Assembly (NCBI GenBank): GCA_017644005.1 | Contig: JAEPMJ010000004.1 | Location: 302,885-366,884, forward strand | Source: Rhizobiaceae bacterium | Lineage (GTDB): Bacteria; Pseudomonadota; Alphaproteobacteria; Rhizobiales; Rhizobiaceae | DNA length: 64,000 bases | Direction of reading: 5' to 3' | Part shown: one piece after another, positions 45,979-55,992 of the stretch | Layout: each line of letters begins with the position of its first letter | Numbering within the stretch: the stretch's first letter is position 1 | Notes under the pieces: generated by a model | Told to the model about the DNA's origin: nothing | Database searches by the model: none | Seen by the model: only the letters and a program-made list of their open reading frames with translations | Made by a program: the position numbers and the translations under genes

Positions 45979-48272
45979 GCCCTCAACTCCATCTCGGCAG
46001 CGCGATCGGCTAGGCGCCAGAGCTGGTTGCGGCCGGGCAGGTAGGGATCGGGCCACTTCTCGCTGCGGTCGCCCAGGTCGCTGGCGGCATGCAGCGTCCA
46101 ATAGGGGTTGGTCAAATGCGGCCGCGCAAGACAGACAAGGTCGGCGCGCCCCGCCATCAGTATCGAATTCACATGGTCCGGCTCGTAGATATTGCCGACC
46201 GCCATCGTGGCCATATGCGCTTCGTTGCGGATCCGGTCGGAGAAGGGCGTCTGGAACATGCGCCCGTAGACGGGCTTTGCACGCGTCGATGTCTGTCCGG
46301 CGGAGACGTCGCAGATATCCACGCCGGCTTCCTTCAATGCGAGCGCGATGTCTACAGCATCCTGCGGCGTCACGCCGTCGGTGCCGACCCAGTCATTTGC
46401 CGAGATACGCACCGACAACGGTTTGTGCTTCGGCCATGCCTCCCGCACTGCATGATAGACTTCGAGCGGCCAGCGCATGCGATTTTCCAGGCTGCCGCCA
46501 TACTCGTCGTCACGGCGGTTGGTGAGCGGTGTGATGAAGGACGACAGCAGATAGCCGTGCGCCATATGCAGTTCGATCATGTCGAAACCGGCGCGCTCGG
46601 CCATCTCGGCCGCCTCGACAAACTGGTCGCGTACCAGGTCCATGTCGGCGCGAGTCATTGTCTTCGGTGTCGCGTTGTCCTTCGACCATGCGACGCCCGA
46701 CGGCGAGAGAACGTCCCAATTGCCGCTCTCCAGCGGTGCATCGGCATCTTCCCAGCCGAGCTGGGTTGAACCTTTGGCGCCAGCATGGCCGATCTGCATG
46801 CAGATTTTCGCATCGGATTCGGCGTGGGCGAAATCGACAATCCGCTTCCACGCAGCCTCATGTTCCGGCGCGTATGTGCCGGGGCAGCCGGGTGTGATGC
46901 GGCCTTCGGGCGAAACGCAGGTCATTTCGGTGTAAACGAGGCCGGCGCCGCCCTTGGCGCGCTCGCCATAGTGGACCAGGTGCCAGTCCGTCGGACAGCC
47001 GTCCACCGCCTTGTACTGCGCCATTGGTGAGACAACGATGCGGTTTTTGAGCTCCATGTCCCTGAGGCGAAAGGGTGCGAACATGGGATGGCGCACTGGG
47101 GCATTGCCGGGTGCCCCGGCCTGCTGCTGAAACCACAGTTCGGCGCTTTCCAGCCATTCGCGGTCACGCAGGCGCAGGTTTTCGTGGCTAATGCGCTGCG
47201 ACCGGGTAAGGAGCGAATAGTTGAACTGAACGGGGTCGAGATCGAGATAGCGCTCCACCTCCTCGAACCACTCCAGCGAATTTCGCGCGGCGGATTGAAG
47301 CCGCAGAACCTCGAGGCGCCGCTCCTCCTGGTAGCGTTCGAACGCCTTTTCCAGCGTGGGTTCGCTGTGCAGATAGTCTGCAAGTGCGATCGCACTGTCG
47401 AATGCCAGCCGCGTTCCCGAGCCAATGGAGAAATGGCCGGTCGCGGCGGCGTCGCCCATCAATACGACGTTGCCGTTGTACCAGCGGTCGCAGATCACAC
47501 GCGGGAAGTTCATCCAGACGGCGGAGCCGCGCAGATGGTTGGCATTCGACATCAGGCTGTGGCCGCCGAGATGATCGGCAAAAACCTTCTCGCACACGGC
47601 GATGCCTTCTTCCTTGGACATGTGCTCGAAGCCCCAATTGTCCCAGGTCTGCTGTGTGCATTCCACGATTACCGTGGCAGTGTTTTCGTCGAACTGGTAG
47701 GCGTGGATCCACATCCAGCCATGTTCGGTCTCTTCGAAGATGAAGGTGAAGGCATCGTCGAATTTCTGGTGCGTGCCAAGCCAGATGAACTTGCACAGCC
47801 GCATGTCGATATCTGGTTTGAAGACGTCCTCGTATTCCTTGCGTACGACGGAGTTAATGCCGTCACAGGCGACCACCACATCGTATTCCTTGCGGTAGTC
47901 TTCAGCGGATTTGAAGACGGACTCGAATTGCAAATCGACGCCTAGTTCGCGGGCGCGCGCCTGCAGGATGAGCAAGAGCTTCATACGGCCGACGCCGGCA
48001 AAGCCATGGCCGCCCGATACGGTGCGTACGCCACGATGGACGACGGCAATATCGTCCCAATAGGCAAAGGCTGATTCGATGTCGGCCGCGCTCTGCGGAT
48101 CGTTGGTCCGCAACCTGCTCATCGCGTCGTCGGAAAGCACCACGCCCCAGCCGAATGTGTCGTCGGCCCGGTTGCGCTCGATGACCGTTACCTCGTGAGA
48201 GGGATCGCGCAGCTTCATTGAAATGGCGAAATACAGACCAGCAGGTCCGCCACCCATGCACAGGATCCGCAT
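45975..48272 (-). CDS. 2-aminobenzoyl-CoA monooxygenase/reductase (FAD monooxygenase fused to Old Yellow Enzyme domain; salicylyl-CoA 5-hydroxylase-like)
   Basis: 765 residues, two domains. N-terminal (1-380) is a salicylate-hydroxylase-like flavoprotein with the FAD motif [10 protein letters not shown] (7-16) and [15 protein letters not shown] (273-287). C-terminal (about 395-765) is an Old-Yellow-Enzyme barrel with [30 protein letters not shown], the H-x-x-H/N active site region [25 protein letters not shown] and [13 protein letters not shown]. This fusion is known from Azoarcus evansii, where it both hydroxylates and reduces the ring of 2-aminobenzoyl-CoA. The name salicylyl-CoA 5-hydroxylase used in databases fits only the first domain. 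AGGAGGA precedes the start; first gene of an eight-gene operon. Confidence 0.93.
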   Translation of the reverse strand: MRILCMGGGPAGLYFAISMKLRDPSHEVTVIERNRADDTFGWGVVLSDDAMSRLRTNDPQSAADIESAFAYWDDIAVVHRGVRTVSGGHGFAGVGRMKLLLILQARARELGVDLQFESVFKSAEDYRKEYDVVVACDGINSVVRKEYEDVFKPDIDMRLCKFIWLGTHQKFDDAFTFIFEETEHGWMWIHAYQFDENTATVIVECTQQTWDNWGFEHMSKEEGIAVCEKVFADHLGGHSLMSNANHLRGSAVWMNFPRVICDRWYNGNVVLMGDAAATGHFSIGSGTRLAFDSAIALADYLHSEPTLEKAFERYQEERRLEVLRLQSAARNSLEWFEEVERYLDLDPVQFNYSLLTRSQRISHENLRLRDREWLESAELWFQQQAGAPGNAPVRHPMFAPFRLRDMELKNRIVVSPMAQYKAVDGCPTDWHLVHYGERAKGGAGLVYTEMTCVSPEGRITPGCPGTYAPEHEAAWKRIVDFAHAESDAKICMQIGHAGAKGSTQLGWEDADAPLESGNWDVLSPSGVAWSKDNATPKTMTRADMDLVRDQFVEAAEMAERAGFDMIELHMAHGYLLSSFITPLTNRRDDEYGGSLENRMRWPLEVYHAVREAWPKHKPLSVRISANDWVGTDGVTPQDAVDIALALKEAGVDICDVSAGQTSTRAKPVYGRMFQTPFSDRIRNEAHMATMAVGNIYEPDHVNSILMAGRADLVCLARPHLTNPYWTLHAASDLGDRSEKWPDPYLPGRNQLWRLADRAAEMELRA

Positions 48273-48320
48273 CGCGCTCCTCCTTGTTCATTCGTTAAAA
48301 GGCTAGCAGGGAGCACAGAT

Positions 48321-48336
48321 ATTTCAAGCTTAAAAT
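48321..48336. promoter_or_regulatory. Candidate MarR operator, imperfect palindrome ATTTCAAGCTTAAAAT
   Basis: A 16-base palindrome centred on AAGCTT with a single mismatched pair. It lies 49-64 bases before the start of the aminobenzoyl-CoA operon in an AT-rich stretch where the promoter should be. MarR proteins bind palindromes of this size and base composition. Linking it to the operon's own MarR is an inference. Confidence 0.5.
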
Positions 48337-48404
48337 TTATTTGGACGAAGGCGCTTTATGTCGTGGCCGTGGTGAAACCGGTGAAAGGGCTTCTCCGGCA
48401 GGGA

Positions 48405-48459
48405 TTGACAAATCGTACAGATGTGTACACTTATGACCGTACACTTATGACCGTACACT
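48405..48459 (+). promoter_or_regulatory. Probable promoter with iterated operator for the membrane protein-TetR operon
   Basis: A perfect -35 hexamer TTGACA (48405-48410) is followed by a palindrome GTACA-GATG-TGTAC (48415-48428). The heptamer GTACACT then occurs at 48425, 48439 and 48453, that is, with an exact 14-base period; the first two units extend to identical 14-mers (GTACACTTATGACC). A -10 could be TACACT at 48426-48431 (spacing 15) but is imperfect. Overlap of the repeat with the promoter suggests repression by the TetR protein encoded in the same operon. Confidence 0.65.
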
Positions 48460-48478
48460 CAAATACGGAAAGGTCCTC

Positions 48479-48859
48479 ATGCTTCAAGATCGTTCTCATT
48501 TGCGAGCGCGCGCAGCGCTCGTTGTCCTTATCACTCTTCAGGTGGTTATGTTGGGGGCACTCTATGCACAGGTCGCGCCGCATCCTCCGCGTGCAGTCGC
48601 GCCCTTTGCTCTGGGGCCATTTCTTGGCGGGTCCCTGTCGATCGCCCTTGCAGCACTCGTTCTGGACGGATCGCGAAGTCGAGGCGGGATGATCTGCAGT
48701 TTCCTCGCAGCCGCTACTGCCCTGGTTTCGTTCGGACCGCACAAGTGGCTCGACGCCGCGATCGGCGAAATCTGGCCGGCCGTGCTGGTTGCGCAGATTG
48801 CGGTGGCTGTGCTTGTGATCGAGGTCGTACGCAACTGGCGCGAAAGCGCAGCCGGCTGA
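48479..48859 (+). CDS. Small hypothetical membrane protein (four helices)
   Basis: 126 residues from the ATG at 48479 (AAAGG five bases upstream). Predicted helices lie at about residues 10-30, 38-60, 66-85 and 97-116, with a short charged N-terminus and a basic tail (VRNWRESAAG). I do not recognise a family. It is 23 bases upstream of the TetR gene and under the same iterated operator, which suggests a substance-induced membrane function such as export or stress protection. An overlapping frame starting at 48363 is not real. Confidence 0.75.
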   Translation: MLQDRSHLRARAALVVLITLQVVMLGALYAQVAPHPPRAVAPFALGPFLGGSLSIALAALVLDGSRSRGGMICSFLAAATALVSFGPHKWLDAAIGEIWPAVLVAQIAVAVLVIEVVRNWRESAAG

Positions 48860-48882
48860 TCCTTACCAGACCGCAGGAGAGC

Positions 48883-49488
48883 ATGATGACCCCGAAACAA
48901 GCCGCCCGGCGGATGCGGATCGAGGCGGCGGCTTATGAGGTTCTGAGCGAGGCGGGCTACAACTCCGCCTCGTTGCTTTCGATTGCGAAGCGGGCAAACG
49001 CATCCAACGAAACGCTCTACAACTGGTACGGAAACAAGCAAGGGTTGTTTCGCACGCTGGTCGAATCGAACGCGCGTGAAGCTACCGAACTGCTGCGCCG
49101 AGCAATTGAAGAAGATGCAGAACCTGTTGAGGCGCTTGAGGCGCTGGGGCCGGTCCTTCTTGCGCTAGTGACCGGCGAGCGCGCGATCATGCTCAACCGC
49201 GCGGCGGCCGGCGATGTCAGCGACACGGGAACGCTGGGCCAGTCGATCGCCGCTGCCGGACGCGATACGATTGCGCCGCTTGTCCGCAATCTCCTGAGAA
49301 GGGCGCAGGAAAGCAATCAAATTGAATGCAATGACATCGGCCAGGCAGCAGACACGTATTTCGCGCTCCTGATCGGCGACCTTCAGATCCGTCGCGCCAT
49401 TGGCGTTTTGCCGCCGCTGACGCAAGCCGAGATCGCAGATCGCGCCGAGAGGGCATTCAAGCAGTTCGTAGAACTGTTCAGCCCGTAA
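48883..49488 (+). CDS. TetR/AcrR-family transcriptional regulator
   Basis: 201 residues if ATG 48883 is used; ATG 48886 has the better spacing to CAGGAG. The N-terminal helix-turn-helix spans about residues 9-55 (AAAYEVLSEAGYNSASLLSIA, NETLYNWYGNKQGLF), and the C-terminal region ends in ADRAERAFKQFVELF as in AefR-like regulators. It probably represses its own promoter at 48405-48459. Its last 11 bases overlap the convergent moeA end. Confidence 0.92.
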   Translation: MMTPKQAARRMRIEAAAYEVLSEAGYNSASLLSIAKRANASNETLYNWYGNKQGLFRTLVESNAREATELLRRAIEEDAEPVEALEALGPVLLALVTGERAIMLNRAAAGDVSDTGTLGQSIAAAGRDTIAPLVRNLLRRAQESNQIECNDIGQAADTYFALLIGDLQIRRAIGVLPPLTQAEIADRAERAFKQFVELFSP

Positions 49489-50695
49489 AAGAGCGGAGCA
49501 TAAGCACCTGGCAGGGGTCGCCCTGGTGCGCTTCAGGCGCATGGGCCTCGCGGACGATCAGGCAATTTGCATCTGCCAGCGTGCGCAACATGGAAGAATC
49601 CTGCGTTGCGAACGCTTGCGCGACGGGTGGGCCGCTTCCTTCGACAAGTTTCGCACGCACGTAATCGCGCCGGTGGTCATTGGCCTTCATCGCCTGGCCG
49701 AGCACCGCGGTTCGAAGAGGCGGCACAAATTCGCGCCCCCCAAGCCTGGCAACAAGCGGCCGCAGGAAGAGGTGAGCGCAAACAAGGCTCGACACCGGGT
49801 TGCCCGGAAGGCCAAGGACGTGGGTGTCGTCAAGTTTCCCGACCATCAGCGGTTTGCCGGGACGCATGGCGATCTTCCAGAAGTCGAGCGACATGCCGAG
49901 CCCGGTCAGCACGCCGTGAACCAGGTCGTGGTCGCCGACGGAAGCGCCGCCGAGGGTAACGATGATGTGTGCACCGGCAGTTTTCGCCTTGGTCACTGCG
50001 TTGGCGATCGCCTCATGCCGGTCGGGCACGATACCGAGATCTAGGGGCACCCCGCCATCGGCATGGACGAGGGCGCCAACGCCAAATCCGTTGGAGGCGA
50101 TGATCTGGTCAGGGCCGGGTTCGGCGCCGGGTGGCAGCAGTTCATCGCCAGTGGCAAGGATCGCGACGCGGGGACGCGCGATGACCGGCAGGTTCGGGTG
50201 ATTTGCTGCGGCCGCGAGCGAAAGCGCCGCGGGGTCGAGCAACCGGCCAGCCGGCAGCAGCGCGTCGCCGTTGCGGAAGTCGAGCCCGGCCTTGCGAATG
50301 TGACGGCCAGTTGAAACGCTTTCCAGCGGTTCGACACTGCCGTCGGCCACTACGCGGGCATCTTCCTGCAGGAGGATGGCGTCGGCGCCATCGGGGACCG
50401 GCGCGCCAGTGAAGATACGCACGGCCTGGCCGGCTTCAAGCGTTCCGTTGAAGCGTCTGCCCGCCGCAGCCTCGCCAATCACGGCAAGTGTTGCGGGCAG
50501 CTTTGCGACATCGCTGGCGCGCACGGCATAACCGTCCATAGCCGATGCGTCGAATGGCGGCTGCGTGCGTTTGGCCGAGATCGGTTCAGCCAGCACACGG
50601 CCGGCGGCTTCGTGAAGGGGGAGGGTTTCGCCGGGCAGCGTCGCTGCGCCTCCAAGCAGGCGTTGCAGCGCTTCATCGACGGGCAGCAGTGCCAT
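49478..50695 (-). CDS. moeA: Molybdopterin molybdotransferase
   Basis: 405 residues from the ATG at 50695, the normal length. Inserts molybdate into adenylated molybdopterin. Motifs: TQPPFDASAMDGYAVRA near the N-terminus, ATGDELLPPG, TLGGASVGDHDLV and MRPGKPLMVG with GLPGNPVSS. The gene follows moaC by eight bases in the alphaproteobacterial trpDC-moaC-moeA series. In many rhizobia lexA comes next; here the convergent TetR gene takes that place. Confidence 0.95.
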   Translation of the reverse strand: MALLPVDEALQRLLGGAATLPGETLPLHEAAGRVLAEPISAKRTQPPFDASAMDGYAVRASDVAKLPATLAVIGEAAAGRRFNGTLEAGQAVRIFTGAPVPDGADAILLQEDARVVADGSVEPLESVSTGRHIRKAGLDFRNGDALLPAGRLLDPAALSLAAAANHPNLPVIARPRVAILATGDELLPPGAEPGPDQIIASNGFGVGALVHADGGVPLDLGIVPDRHEAIANAVTKAKTAGAHIIVTLGGASVGDHDLVHGVLTGLGMSLDFWKIAMRPGKPLMVGKLDDTHVLGLPGNPVSSLVCAHLFLRPLVARLGGREFVPPLRTAVLGQAMKANDHRRDYVRAKLVEGSGPPVAQAFATQDSSMLRTLADANCLIVREAHAPEAHQGDPCQVLMLRSFTG

Positions 50696-50703
50696 GGCCG
50701 AAC

Positions 50704-51195
50704 CTAGTCCGCCTCGCGTCTGAGATCGCCCGAGCGACCACCGCTTTTTTCGACAAGCCGAATGTCGCCGATGGTCATGGTCCGGTCGATCGCCTTGCCC
50801 ATGTCGTAGATCGTCAGGCAAGCGACGCTCACTGCCGTCAGCGCCTCCATCTCGACGCCGGTCTTGCCTGAGACACGCACCTCTGCGGCAACGCGCAGGC
50901 CGGGCAGGTCACTGTCCGGATCAATGTCGAGCGTCACTTTGTCGATCAAAAGCGGATGACAAAGCGGGATCAGTTCACTGGTCTTTTTCGCGGCCATGAT
51001 GCCGGCGATGCGCGCGGTGCCCAGTACGTCGCCTTTCTTGGCGTCACCCGCGAGAATTGTCTCCAGCGACTGCGCCGTCATTGTCACGCTGCCTTCAGCG
51101 CGCGCGTGGCGTACCGTCACATCCTTGCCGCCGACATCGACCATATGGGCCGAGCCTGAGCTGCCGATGTGGGTGAGGGCGGTGCGGTCACCCAT
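50704..51195 (-). CDS. moaC: Cyclic pyranopterin monophosphate synthase
   Basis: 163 residues. Second enzyme of molybdenum-cofactor synthesis, converting the MoaA product to cyclic pyranopterin monophosphate. Key conserved parts are [28 protein letters not shown] (active-site lysine and histidine region), [20 protein letters not shown] and the end KSGGRSG. Encoded five bases after trpC in the same operon. Confidence 0.96.
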   Translation of the reverse strand: MGDRTALTHIGSSGSAHMVDVGGKDVTVRHARAEGSVTMTAQSLETILAGDAKKGDVLGTARIAGIMAAKKTSELIPLCHPLLIDKVTLDIDPDSDLPGLRVAAEVRVSGKTGVEMEALTAVSVACLTIYDMGKAIDRTMTIGDIRLVEKSGGRSGDLRREAD

Positions 51196-51200
51196 CTTGC

Positions 51201-52013
51201 TTACTCCGCTGCCGGACTGTGCGCTTGTTCCAGAAGCGCGCGGGTTGCGCCTGCGACATCATCCTGCCGCATCAGGCTTTCGCCGACGAGGAACGTCGTG
51301 ATGCCGCAGTTTGCGAGACGGACGCAGTCGACGTGCGTGAAGATGCCGCTTTCGCCCACCAGAAGCCTGTCGTCCGGCACCAGCGGAGCGAGGCGCTCGG
51401 ACGTTTCGAGTGTTGTCTCGAAGGTCCTGAGATTGCGGTTGTTGATGCCGAGCAGGCGCGAATTGAGGCGCAATGCACGTTCAAGCTCAGGCTCGTCATG
51501 AACCTCGATGAGTACATCCATGCCAAGCGCGAATGCCTCGTCCTCCAGACGGCGGGCGTCTTCGTCGGAAAGGCTCGCCATGATCAGGAGAATCGCATCG
51601 GCGCCCCAGGCCCGGGCCTCGTGCACCTGATAGGTCTCGAACATGAAATCCTTGCGCAGCGCCGGCAGGGTGGTCGCGGCACGCGCGGCGGTCAGGAATT
51701 CCGGCGCTCCCTGAAAAGACGGCTTGTCGGTCAGAACCGACAGGCAGGCGGCGCCACCAGCCTCATAGGCTCGCGCCAACGCCGGCGGATCGAAGTCTGC
51801 GCGGATAAGCCCTTTTGACGGACTCGCTTTCTTCACCTCCGCAATCAGCCCGAAGGCACCCTCCTTTTGAGCGCGCTCGAGTGCTGCAAGAAACCCGCGC
51901 GGCTTTCCAGCATCGGCGGCACGGGCCTTCAACTCCGACATCGGCACGATGGACTTGGCGGCCGCGATCTCTTCGCGCTTGTAGGTTTCAATGCGCTTCA
52001 GGATGTCGGGCAT
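51201..52013 (-). CDS. trpC: Indole-3-glycerol-phosphate synthase
   Basis: 270 residues, monofunctional TIM barrel. Catalytic and substrate residues are seen in [46 protein letters not shown] and VGESGIFTH. Its start shares one base with the trpD stop (TGATG). Supplies tryptophan synthesis, in contrast to the tryptophan-degrading operon about 5 kb away. Confidence 0.96.
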   Translation of the reverse strand: MPDILKRIETYKREEIAAAKSIVPMSELKARAADAGKPRGFLAALERAQKEGAFGLIAEVKKASPSKGLIRADFDPPALARAYEAGGAACLSVLTDKPSFQGAPEFLTAARAATTLPALRKDFMFETYQVHEARAWGADAILLIMASLSDEDARRLEDEAFALGMDVLIEVHDEPELERALRLNSRLLGINNRNLRTFETTLETSERLAPLVPDDRLLVGESGIFTHVDCVRLANCGITTFLVGESLMRQDDVAGATRALLEQAHSPAAE

Positions 52014-53035
52014 CAGCCTGCTTCAACCTCGTTGGAGATCGCGACGACCTTTTCGAGCGCGGAAAGGGCAGCGCCGCTGTCGATCGACTGTTCTGCCTGT
52101 AAGACACCCGTCTTGAGGTCAGGCGCCTTACCGGCGACCACGAGTGCGCCGGCTGCGTTCAGCACTGCGATGTCTCGATAGGCGTTCCTCTCGCCTTTCA
52201 GAACGGCCTTGAGCGCCGCAGCATTATGTCTGGCATCGCCACCCTTGAGCGCGTCGGGCGTCGCGCGGGACAAACCGACCTCTTCGGGAGTGATTTCGAA
52301 GGTCCGGACTTTACCGTTCGAGAGCTCGGCTATGTTCGAAACGCCGGTGGTGGTCATTTCGTCGAGACCGTCTCCGTAGACAACCCAGACTGTTTCCGAT
52401 CCGAGGTCCTTGAGCACATGTGCGAGCGGCTCCACCCATTGCGGCGCGAATACTCCGACAAGCTGACGCTTCACACCGGCCGGGTTGGACAAGGGACCGA
52501 GCAGGTTGAAGATTGTCCTGGTGCCAAGTTCGACGCGTGAGGGGCCGACATGGCGCATCGCCGAGTGATGAGCCGGAGCGAACATGAAACCCAGGCCCGC
52601 GCCGCGAACACATCTGGCGATCGCGTCGGGCCCGATTTCGATATTCACGCCGAGAGCCGCAAGGGCGTCTGCCGTGCCGGACTTGGAGGAGAGCGCGCGG
52701 TTGCCGTGTTTGGCTACTGTTGCGCCCGCGCCGGCTGCAATGAACGCAGCACAGGTGGACACGTTGTAGGAGCCGGAGGCGTCGCCACCGGTACCGACAA
52801 TGTCGATGGCATCGTCCGGGGCGTCTACCGGCAGCATCCTCGCCCGCATCGCGCCGACTGCCCCCGCAATTTCGGGAACAGTTTCGCCGCGTACCCGCAG
52901 CGCCATCAGAAATCCGCCGATCTGGCTGGGGGTGGCTTCGCCCGACATCATGATGTCGAACGCGCCGCGAGCCTCGTCCTGCGTCAGTGGCTCGCCGCTT
53001 GCGGCCTTGGCGATGAAGCTCTTGAGGTCTGCCAT
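52013..53035 (-). CDS. trpD: Anthranilate phosphoribosyltransferase
   Basis: 340 residues. The phosphoribosyl-pyrophosphate loop is [16 protein letters not shown] and the following [21 protein letters not shown] is conserved; [15 protein letters not shown] closes the anthranilate site. First of trpD-trpC-moaC-moeA, ten bases behind the PpiD-like gene. It consumes anthranilate, the same compound that the block F ligase would degrade. Confidence 0.96.
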   Translation of the reverse strand: MADLKSFIAKAASGEPLTQDEARGAFDIMMSGEATPSQIGGFLMALRVRGETVPEIAGAVGAMRARMLPVDAPDDAIDIVGTGGDASGSYNVSTCAAFIAAGAGATVAKHGNRALSSKSGTADALAALGVNIEIGPDAIARCVRGAGLGFMFAPAHHSAMRHVGPSRVELGTRTIFNLLGPLSNPAGVKRQLVGVFAPQWVEPLAHVLKDLGSETVWVVYGDGLDEMTTTGVSNIAELSNGKVRTFEITPEEVGLSRATPDALKGGDARHNAAALKAVLKGERNAYRDIAVLNAAGALVVAGKAPDLKTGVLQAEQSIDSGAALSALEKVVAISNEVEAG

Positions 53036-53045
53036 GCCAACGCGC

Positions 53046-54929
53046 CTAGAAACTCAATGCCTGATTGATGGCGCCCTGGTTGATCCGCACTTCGTATTTC
53101 GACTGCAACTCGGCAACCAGCAGATCAAGCAGGTCGTCGGAAAGACCCTGAGTCAGTGAATCACGGGTCTGCTCAGCAACCGAGTCCGGCCCGGCGCTCG
53201 CCGGTTCGAAGACCTCCGTCACCCTGAACAGAATCTGGGTACCTTCGGTGCCGCCTTTCACCAGCCCGGCCTCGCCGCGCGTGACGCCGAACACAGCCGC
53301 TACGCCGCTGCGGTCGAGATCGAGATCTTCGCTGTCGCGCTTGAGGCCACGCCGCGTCTTGACTTCGAGCCCAAGCTCTTCCGCGATCTCGGGAAAGGGT
53401 CGCCCGTCGGCCAGCTCCTTGCGAAGCGCCTCAGCCTTCTGTGCCAGCCTTGTCGCTGCCTCGTCGTCGCGCCAGTCGGCAACGACCTGGTCGCGTACTT
53501 CGTCCAGCGTGCGATCGCGCGCCGGGATGATATCGGTCACCTCGTAGAAGAGAAATCCGGTGGCGCCGATATTGATTGTGGGGTTTTCGATGCCGACATC
53601 GCTCTCGAACACTTCTGCAAGCAGTTCGCGCTGCTGGGGCAGGTTGACTTCGCCGCCGTCGGGCGTGCCGCCGCGGCTGTCTACCGCCTCGACCGTTTCC
53701 ACGGTGAGCCGCAGCCGGCTGGCAGCTTCCTGCATCGTTTCGCCGCCTGCGCGGGCGTCCTCGTAGGAATCGTGTACATCCAGAAGCACGTTGGCTGCTT
53801 CCTCGAGCGCGATCTCGGCGCGGATCTTGTCGGCCACCTCGGAAAGCGGCTGGACATTCGCCGGCTCGATTTCGGTAACCCGGACGAGCACCGAGCCGAA
53901 ATTCCCTTTCACGACGTCGCTCACGCTTCCGGCCGGCAGGTTGAATGCGACTTCGGCGATAGCCGGGTCGGCGACCCTGTCCTTGGCGAAGGTTCCGAGA
54001 AGGACATCGGCCATGGTGCGACCCTGCTCGGCGACAATATCCTCGAAGCTGGTGCCGGCGCGGATCTTCTCAAGCGCGGTTCTGGCATCGTCTTCACTCG
54101 CGAACACCAATTGCTCGATGCGGCGTCTTTCGGCGGTCGTATAGCGTTCGATGTCGTCGTTGTAGCGGGCTTCCACCGCATCCGGCAGGACGGCGGCCTC
54201 ATCGGCAATGTCTTCCGGCTCGAGCTTGATGTAGGCGATGCCGCGATACTCCGGCGCTGCATAACGCTGTTTGTTGTCCTCGAAATACTCGGTTACCTGT
54301 GCGTCCGTCGGGTCTGCGACCGGCTCCACGATGGAGCGGGGGATGACCATCAATTCGACGGTTCGGTCTTCACCCTGATAAAGCGCGACAGCACGCAGAT
54401 ATGCGTCCGGCGTCCGCAGGCCTTCGGCAACCGCGTCGACAATCTGCTGGCGAATGGCTACGCGTTCTCGATTGCGCAGATAGTCTTCCGGGCGCATGCC
54501 GACCTGGCGCAGCACGTATTCGAACTGCTGGCGGTCAAAACGTCCGTCGGGGCCGTGAAATGCGGGATCTTCCGCGGTGAGCTGTGCAAGCCTGTCTTCG
54601 GACAGGCCGAGGCGCATTTCGGAGGCCTGTTCGTCGAGCAATGCTCCGGCCATGAGTTGCGAGAGTACCTGCTGGTCGATTCCGAGTGCGGCAGCCTGCT
54701 CGCGCGTCAGCCGCGTGCCGAATTGGCGCGACAAGACGTTGAGCTGGCGGTCGTACGCCAGACGGTATTCGACAATGGAAACGCTGGTTTCGCCGGCGGT
54801 AAGGACATTGTTGCCGGGACCACCGAGAATCGAGCCCGAGATTCCCCACACTGCGAAGCTGAGGACGAGGAGGCCGAGCAGCAGTTTTGCGACCCAGGTC
54901 GTGGCGGCTTGTCGAAGACTGTCGAGCAT
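53046..54929 (-). CDS. PpiD-like periplasmic folding factor (SurA N-terminal domain and parvulin-type PPIase domain)
   Basis: 627 residues from the ATG at 54929; the frame upstream is a shadow of tpiA. A single N-terminal anchor helix ([20 protein letters not shown], about 16-35) is followed by a SurA-type chaperone region ([18 protein letters not shown], about 37-55) and, around residues 275-350, a parvulin-like segment with degenerate catalytic signature ([24 protein letters not shown]). PpiD-like proteins attach to the inner membrane and help proteins leaving the Sec channel; tpiA and secG lie on the divergent side. Confidence 0.92.
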   Translation of the reverse strand: MLDSLRQAATTWVAKLLLGLLVLSFAVWGISGSILGGPGNNVLTAGETSVSIVEYRLAYDRQLNVLSRQFGTRLTREQAAALGIDQQVLSQLMAGALLDEQASEMRLGLSEDRLAQLTAEDPAFHGPDGRFDRQQFEYVLRQVGMRPEDYLRNRERVAIRQQIVDAVAEGLRTPDAYLRAVALYQGEDRTVELMVIPRSIVEPVADPTDAQVTEYFEDNKQRYAAPEYRGIAYIKLEPEDIADEAAVLPDAVEARYNDDIERYTTAERRRIEQLVFASEDDARTALEKIRAGTSFEDIVAEQGRTMADVLLGTFAKDRVADPAIAEVAFNLPAGSVSDVVKGNFGSVLVRVTEIEPANVQPLSEVADKIRAEIALEEAANVLLDVHDSYEDARAGGETMQEAASRLRLTVETVEAVDSRGGTPDGGEVNLPQQRELLAEVFESDVGIENPTINIGATGFLFYEVTDIIPARDRTLDEVRDQVVADWRDDEAATRLAQKAEALRKELADGRPFPEIAEELGLEVKTRRGLKRDSEDLDLDRSGVAAVFGVTRGEAGLVKGGTEGTQILFRVTEVFEPASAGPDSVAEQTRDSLTQGLSDDLLDLLVAELQSKYEVRINQGAINQALSF

Positions 54930-55076
54930 GAATGGTCCGGTTTTTTCGTCGAAAACGATGCAAATGACGGCAATAGCGCCCTTGCCGGCCAGTGTCGATT
55001 GCTTTGTGTCACGTTTTTGGTAGTCAGACGCGGCGCCTGAGCGCTTTCTTGCCGCAAACATGCATGGAGTTTGTCG

Positions 55077-55841
55077 ATGACGCCCGGAATTCGCCCGCTG
55101 GTTGCGGGCAACTGGAAAATGAACGGCCTTTCGGCATCGCTGCCGGAGCTGACGCTGATCGGCAATGGCTTCATGCAGGGTCTGCAAACGGAAGCCGACG
55201 CGCTGATCTGCGTGCCGGCGACACTTCTGGCGCGCGCGGCGCATGTGCTGTCGGCCACGCCGGTCGCTGCCGGCGGCGAAGATTGCCATGTCAACGAAAG
55301 CGGTGCGCATACCGGCGATATTTCGGCAGAAATGCTGAAAGATGCCGGCGCAAGCCATGTAATCGTCGGCCACTCCGAGCGCCGCGCCGACCATGGCGAA
55401 TCCGACGCGCTGGTGGCGCGGAAGGCCGAGGCCGGGTGGCGCGCCGGGCTAGTTTCGATCATTTGTGTCGGCGAGACGCGCGAGCAGCGCGATGCCGGCC
55501 ACACGCTCGAGGTGCTATCCGGCCAGATCGAAGGCTCGGTGCCCGCATCGGCGACACCTGAAAATACCGTTGTCGCTTACGAACCCGTGTGGGCGATCGG
55601 CACCGGGCTTACCCCGACCGCGGACGATGTTGCGGCAGCTCATGCGCATATACGTGCCCGGCTTGCCGGGAAACTGGGAGCAGGGGCAGGCAAAATGCGC
55701 CTGCTTTATGGCGGCTCGGTCAAACCCGGAAACGCACGCGAGCTTCTCGCAGTCGCCAATGTCGATGGCGCACTGATCGGCGGCGCCAGCCTGAAGGCAG
55801 CCGATTTCCTGGCGATTGCCGAGGCTTATCAGCAGATTTGA
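55077..55841 (+). CDS. tpiA: Triosephosphate isomerase
   Basis: 254 residues from the ATG at 55077 (GGAG seven bases upstream; a TTG six bases earlier is in frame but less likely). Complete active site: N12 and K14 in AGNWKMNG, the catalytic histidine in VIVGHSERR, the catalytic glutamate in [12 protein letters not shown], and the phosphate loops [10 protein letters not shown] and GALIGGASL. Glycolytic/gluconeogenic housekeeping enzyme, divergent from the PpiD-like gene. Confidence 0.97.
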   Translation: MTPGIRPLVAGNWKMNGLSASLPELTLIGNGFMQGLQTEADALICVPATLLARAAHVLSATPVAAGGEDCHVNESGAHTGDISAEMLKDAGASHVIVGHSERRADHGESDALVARKAEAGWRAGLVSIICVGETREQRDAGHTLEVLSGQIEGSVPASATPENTVVAYEPVWAIGTGLTPTADDVAAAHAHIRARLAGKLGAGAGKMRLLYGGSVKPGNARELLAVANVDGALIGGASLKAADFLAIAEAYQQI

Positions 55842-55907
55842 GCCCTCGTCGGTGCCGGTCATTGCATTGATGGCGCGGACAAACCATATCGGCTTGGATC
55901 ATCGGGG

Positions 55908-55935
55908 CTTGGAAAAGCCACGAAATGCGTATATT
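55908..55935 (+). promoter_or_regulatory. Candidate promoter upstream of secG
   Basis: CTTGGA (55908-55913) and TATATT (55930-55935) are separated by 16 bases and resemble the alphaproteobacterial CTTGAC/CTATAT-type promoter, a little short in spacing. It lies in the 151-base gap between tpiA and secG, 58 bases before the secG start. No other element is evident in the gap. Confidence 0.4.
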
Positions 55936-55992
55936 CCGCCGCGCGAACAATTAGCGGCGTACAATTGGCCGCGAAAGCTTCCGGAACCTCAA

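Noticed and set aside
48363..48692. 109-residue plus-strand open frame overlapping the small membrane protein
   Set aside because: It begins upstream of the promoter/operator repeat and overlaps the better-supported frame that has a ribosome-binding site and four clear helices.
53772..55040. 422-residue plus-strand open frame opposite the PpiD-like gene
   Set aside because: Antisense shadow; the minus-strand protein has a proper membrane anchor and domain structure.
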